Source: CAYJAD01 sp964369995 (GTDB lineage: Bacteria; Desulfobacterota; Desulfovibrionia; Desulfovibrionales; Desulfovibrionaceae). Taken from it: a DNA stretch of 64,000 nt. Where the stretch lies: the NCBI GenBank assembly GCA_964369995.1, contig CAYJHH010000002.1, positions 16,812 to 80,811 of the forward strand, in the 5' to 3' direction. Shown here piece after piece: positions 60,954 to 64,000 of this stretch (its first letter is position 1; the number at the start of each line of letters is the position of its first letter). The notes beneath the pieces were generated by a model, which saw nothing but the letters and a program-made list of their open reading frames with translations, was not told the origin of the DNA and did no database searches. Both the position numbers and the translations under genes were made by a program.

Positions 60954-63344
60954 ATGAAATTGCAATTAAGACTTATGCTACCTGTCATTGCTTTAATAGC
61001 CATATTACAGGCTGCCAGTGGTTATGTCACGTATAATGACACGGAAAAGGCTTTGAGTGAAAGTATCATGCAAACCTTTGAAAGAGAAACTGCAGCCTTG
61101 GTAGGAGCCGCAGATCAATTTGCCGCCCGAGCTTTGGAAGATGTAAATCGTATTGCTCAAGACCCTGCCCTCGCAGATTTTTTAAGTATAGATAATCCTA
61201 GCTCAGAGGAAATAGCTGTCATCACGCAAGCAATGCGTAAAGAGCAATCTTTGTATAAAGACATTGATCGCATGGTACTTTTGGATGAACAAGGTGTAGT
61301 GCGGGCAACCTCTGTGGAAGGGTATGAAAAGCTAGGCGCCTCTTACAAGCAGCGTAGTTACTATACCGAAGCCATGGCTGGTCGTTCTTCGGTTTCCTCC
61401 ATATATGTCAGCAGCACTGACGGCGTGCACACCATTTCAGTGGGCGCACCCATTAGAAAAGATGGTAAAGTTATAGGTGTACTTCGCACGGCGTACTCTG
61501 TGGACTTTTTAGGGCAATCTCTCAAATCGCTTTCCTTACCTGCAGGTGGTGCGGCCTTTATCCTCAATGATAAGGGACTCATTGCCGTTTCTGACAATCC
61601 TGCATGGCTTTTTAATGATTCATTGGGCCCCATACCCTTTTTTAAACAATGGGCAAGGGATAAAAAAACTGAAACTACAGAGCTACTTACAGACGCCGGC
61701 GACTTGGCTCTCTTTCACCATGCTCCCACCAAATACGGTGAAATGACAGCCGTAGTTCGCGCCGTCAAAAGTGACGCCTATGCCAGTTTAGATGAAATTT
61801 TTCTCCACACTGTTATGAGCCTTGTGGTGGCTGTACTCATGGGTTCAGTGGTAGTGTATATTTTACTCACGCCTATAGTACGCGCCTTAAAACAAGGGGT
61901 GGACTTTGCCACTGCAGTGGCAAAGGGTAATTTAAGCGGTGAGCTCAAAGTACAACGCTCAGATGAAATTGGCGAATTGGCCGAAGCTTTGCGCGCCATT
62001 CCCACGGCTTTGAAAGAAGTCATGCTAGAGTACAGAAGGCTTGAAAATGAAGTGGAAAACGGTAATATTGGCGCCAAAGGTAATGCTAAGCAATTTGAGG
62101 GCGATTTTGCCAATCTCATTAATGGCACCAATGGTGTTCTAGGTCGCCTTTTGGCCATTATTCATGGCTTGCCTTCTCCGGTGGTGGTGTTAGATAGTAC
62201 CCTTCACGCACGGTATTTGAATAACGTAGCACAAAAACTAGCAGGAGCTGACTATTCGGGTAAAACCTGCATGCAACTTTTTGCTCGTGATGATTGTAAC
62301 ACCTCCAGCGATGCTTTGCAAAAAGCCTATGCTGCCAAGCAGCCTTGCTCAGGCGAAACAATTGCTCACCCGCAAGGTAAAGATATTGATATAGCTTATA
62401 CCGCCATGCCCATGCTGAATAAGAAGGGCGAGCTTGTTTCTGTGGTGCAACTTATCACCGATATTTCTTCCATCAAGCAAACACAGCGCACCATCATGGA
62501 AGTGGCCACCGATGTGACCGATGTGGCTGATAGAGTAGCCACTGCTTCTGAACAGCTCAGTGCGCAGGTAGAACACGTTACGGAAGGTTGTAATGCACAA
62601 CGTGACCGCACGGCGTCCGCCGCCACAGCCATTGAAGAAATGAATGCCACTGTGCTTGAAGTGGCGCATAATGCAGAACAAGCACGTGTACAGGCAGGCG
62701 AAACACAAGAGAGAGCAGGTCATGGCGCTGATTTGGTATCACAGGTTGTTGCCGCCATGGGCGAGGTGAACGCAGTTTCCATGCAACTTTCACAAGATAT
62801 TAAAGACCTTGGCTCACAAGTGGAAGCCATTGGTTCGGTCATGGGTGTTATTTCAGACATTGCCGATCAAACGAACTTGTTGGCATTGAATGCAGCCATT
62901 GAGGCCGCTAGAGCCGGTGATGCAGGCCGTGGCTTTGCTGTGGTGGCTGATGAAGTGCGTAAACTGGCAGAAAAGACCATGAGCGCCACCACAGAGGTGG
63001 GTAATAGTATTACAGGCATTCAAAGGTCTACCGCTGCCAATATAGCACAATTTGAAAAAGCTGTGAAAATCATCAATGATGCTACCGTACTGACCAATAC
63101 CTCTGGGGAATCCCTGGCAGAGATTCAGCATTTGGCCGAGCATAATGCTTCGCTTATTACTGGTATTGCCACAGCGGCGGAAGAGCAGTCTGCAACCTCT
63201 GAAGAATTAAGCCAAGTGGCGTCTGCTGTAAGTCAAATTGCCGATGAAATCAGCATTGGTATGGATGAGGCTTCCTCTGCCGTGCGTGATCTTGCACAAT
63301 TGGCTGTGGAACTCAAAGAGAATTTGCGTAAATTGCAAAGTTAA
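60954..63344 (+). CDS. Methyl-accepting chemotaxis protein with periplasmic cache-type sensor
   Basis: A 796-residue receptor when started at MKLQLRLMLPVIALI, with AGGAGGG upstream. Membrane segments lie at about 8-28 and 285-310, enclosing a sensor domain of about 250 residues (dCache-like, with YTEAMAGRSSVSSIYVSSTD). A HAMP domain follows at about 310-365, then a PAS-like region near 400-510 (GLPSPVVVLDSTLHARYLNN). The signalling hairpin is TNLLALNAAIEAARAGDAGR then GFAVVADEVRKLAE, and the methylation helices flank it. The ligand is unknown. A strong terminator follows the stop. Confidence 0.94.
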   Translation: MKLQLRLMLPVIALIAILQAASGYVTYNDTEKALSESIMQTFERETAALVGAADQFAARALEDVNRIAQDPALADFLSIDNPSSEEIAVITQAMRKEQSLYKDIDRMVLLDEQGVVRATSVEGYEKLGASYKQRSYYTEAMAGRSSVSSIYVSSTDGVHTISVGAPIRKDGKVIGVLRTAYSVDFLGQSLKSLSLPAGGAAFILNDKGLIAVSDNPAWLFNDSLGPIPFFKQWARDKKTETTELLTDAGDLALFHHAPTKYGEMTAVVRAVKSDAYASLDEIFLHTVMSLVVAVLMGSVVVYILLTPIVRALKQGVDFATAVAKGNLSGELKVQRSDEIGELAEALRAIPTALKEVMLEYRRLENEVENGNIGAKGNAKQFEGDFANLINGTNGVLGRLLAIIHGLPSPVVVLDSTLHARYLNNVAQKLAGADYSGKTCMQLFARDDCNTSSDALQKAYAAKQPCSGETIAHPQGKDIDIAYTAMPMLNKKGELVSVVQLITDISSIKQTQRTIMEVATDVTDVADRVATASEQLSAQVEHVTEGCNAQRDRTASAATAIEEMNATVLEVAHNAEQARVQAGETQERAGHGADLVSQVVAAMGEVNAVSMQLSQDIKDLGSQVEAIGSVMGVISDIADQTNLLALNAAIEAARAGDAGRGFAVVADEVRKLAEKTMSATTEVGNSITGIQRSTAANIAQFEKAVKIINDATVLTNTSGESLAEIQHLAEHNASLITGIATAAEEQSATSEELSQVASAVSQIADEISIGMDEASSAVRDLAQLAVELKENLRKLQS

Positions 63345-63368
63345 CACAATCCTTATGGGTAATTTCTG

Positions 63369-63399
63369 GGGAGAAGGTGGACGCCTTCTCCCTTTTTTT
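63369..63399 (+). terminator. Terminator after the chemoreceptor
   Basis: GGGAGAAGG (63369-63377) pairs with CCTTCTCCC (63384-63392) and runs into seven T residues, 24 bp after the stop. Confidence 0.9.
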
Positions 63400-63476
63400 A
63401 TGGAATCATGAACAAGATATATCTTTTAATAAATTATATGTTTACAGAAAATGTTACAAAAATGTGAAAATAGTGC

Positions 63477-63505
63477 TTGACCAAGAGGGGACTTTCGTCC
63501 ATATT
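63477..63505 (+). promoter_or_regulatory. Tandem promoter P1 of a downstream, probably rRNA, operon
   Basis: TTGACC and CATATT with a 17-bp spacer. It is the weakest of four in-phase promoters in the 600-bp non-coding stretch 63400-64000, and is 125 bp before the next. Confidence 0.5.
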
Positions 63506-63601
63506 GCGCTTCCGCCGTGTGGTGGGGCGCTGAGGCAAACAGCGCAGCCCGAGAGGGTGACAAGTTAAATGCGGCTTTGAAAAAAGTTTTTAAATAAGTT
63601 G

Positions 63602-63631
63602 TTGACAAGGCGTCACGGCTTAGGGCATAAA
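63602..63631 (+). promoter_or_regulatory. Tandem promoter P2
   Basis: TTGACA (63602-63607), 18-bp spacer, CATAAA (63626-63631), then GCTCTTCCGC, a GC-rich discriminator. An A/T-rich UP-like stretch (AAAAAAGTTTTTAAATAAG) lies directly upstream of the -35. Confidence 0.7.
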
Positions 63632-63730
63632 GCTCTTCCGCTGATTGAGGGAACTTGAAAAGCGGTGCTGAAGCAAGACAGCGGAGCACGAAAGTGCGGG
63701 AAATAAAATTTGCAAAAAGAAAAAAAGTTG

Positions 63731-63759
63731 TTGACAAGCTCGGCGACTTGAGGCAGATT
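63731..63759 (+). promoter_or_regulatory. Tandem promoter P3
   Basis: TTGACA (63731-63736), 17-bp spacer, CAGATT (63754-63759), then GCCTCTCCGCG. The -10 is poorer but the module aligns with P2 and P4. AAAAAGAAAAAAAGTTG lies upstream. Confidence 0.6.
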
Positions 63760-63862
63760 GCCTCTCCGCGCTTCGGAAATTGTTCTGAGCGCCGGCTGAG
63801 AAAACAGCCAAGAGTTTCGTAAGAGACGCTGAAAAAAACTTTGAAAAAATAAAAAAAAGTTG

Positions 63863-63891
63863 TTGACACGCCGAAGCGGTGAGCGTATAAA
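63863..63891 (+). promoter_or_regulatory. Tandem promoter P4, strongest
   Basis: TTGACA (63863-63868), 17-bp spacer, TATAAA (63886-63891), then GGCTCTCCGCG. AAAAAATAAAAAAAAGTTG lies upstream as an UP-like element. It is the best match of the array. Confidence 0.75.
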
Positions 63892-63938
63892 GGCTCTCCG
63901 CGACACGGTACGCCGAAAAGGCAACGTGAAGCAACAAT

Positions 63939-63992
63939 AACCGTGAAATGTTACGGTTCGAAGGCAAATGAGCGAAATGCTGGCAACAGCAT
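63939..63992 (+). other. Probable transcript leader with two hairpins (end of window)
   Basis: AACCGT-gaaatgtt-ACGGTT (63939-63958) and ATGCTG-gcaa-CAGCAT (63977-63992) are perfect 6-bp stems downstream of promoter P4. This fits the 5' leader of a structured stable RNA, most likely pre-16S rRNA, whose mature part would lie beyond base 64000. The identity is inferred. Confidence 0.45.
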
Positions 63993-64000
63993 GAGCCGAA

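Noticed and set aside
63377..63967. Several frames of 60-147 residues on both strands in the last 600 bases
   Set aside because: They cross the tandem promoters and the leader, have repeated near-identical sequence because of the promoter modules, and have no RBS.
1..64000. CRISPR arrays, complete insertion sequences, integrases, prophage genes and tRNA genes
   Set aside because: No regularly spaced direct repeats, transposase, integrase or capsid sequences, and no tRNA-like cloverleaf was recognised by eye.

Overview
This 64 kb window is a chromosomal segment that most resembles the sulfate-reducing Desulfovibrionales (Desulfovibrionaceae-like). The strongest clue is the desulfoferrodoxin, rubredoxin and rubredoxin:oxygen oxidoreductase gene order (29668 down to 27807), which is a hallmark of Desulfovibrio. 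HypF, two bacteriohemerythrins, a CheV-type protein, a flagellar hook gene and a large methyl-accepting protein agree with this. Base composition looks like the mid-40s percent G+C by eye; it was not computed. No phage, complete IS, CRISPR array or tRNA gene was found, so this is mostly core and housekeeping sequence with a few lineage-specific modules.

Layout. 1-2.6 kb: a polar amino-acid ABC transporter on the minus strand, with one permease cut by the window edge. 2.8-6.3 kb: a membrane sugar-phosphate transferase, an orphan flagellar hook gene and a palindromic MITE-like element. 6.3-10 kb: YccF, a U32-family protein and a nucleotide-sugar epimerase. 10.2-13.4 kb: an unknown membrane protein, a hairpin-rich spacer, then ruvC, yebC and rlmE. 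13.5-15.3 kb: a CgeB-like glycosyltransferase. 15.3-18.2 kb: a three-gene metal P-type ATPase module. 18.5-21 kb: hypF. 21.2-25 kb: an XRE-cupin regulator with an acyl-CoA ligase, a secreted protein and a DMT transporter. 25-27.7 kb: an unknown small protein, a TrmN6-like methyltransferase, a secreted protein and purN. 27.8-29.7 kb: the oxygen and superoxide detoxification operon. 29.9-35.2 kb: a NAGPA-domain protein, thiF, the UPF0210 and ACT-domain pair, and a divergent moeA.

The right half: 35.3-37.5 kb holds rdgB, a DMT transporter and a lytic transglycosylase. metF, behind a perfect palindromic operator, faces argF-argB at 37.7-40.7 kb. 40.7-47.2 kb carries an alpha/beta-hydrolase-like protein, an HD hydrolase, a BcerS-like acyltransferase overlapping an SDR, an ABC-F ATPase and a MutT-like protein. 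47.3-52.7 kb carries two hemerythrins, asd, a class IV aminotransferase, a glycosyltransferase and a TtcA/TtuA-like enzyme. 52.9-57.3 kb is a minus-strand run of cheV, ispH, dus, a cysteine-cluster gene and grpE. 57.6-63.3 kb carries hisD, purC, fabI and a chemoreceptor. The last 600 bases are non-coding and hold four tandem sigma-70 promoters spaced 125-132 bp apart, very probably those of an rRNA operon starting just past the edge.

The observations most worth following are the promoter array, the metal ATPase module with an unusual SCA transport motif and a PacL/DUF1490-like partner, the acyltransferase-SDR pair that recalls bacterial ceramide synthesis, the metF operator, the MITE-like element and the divergent MoeA.
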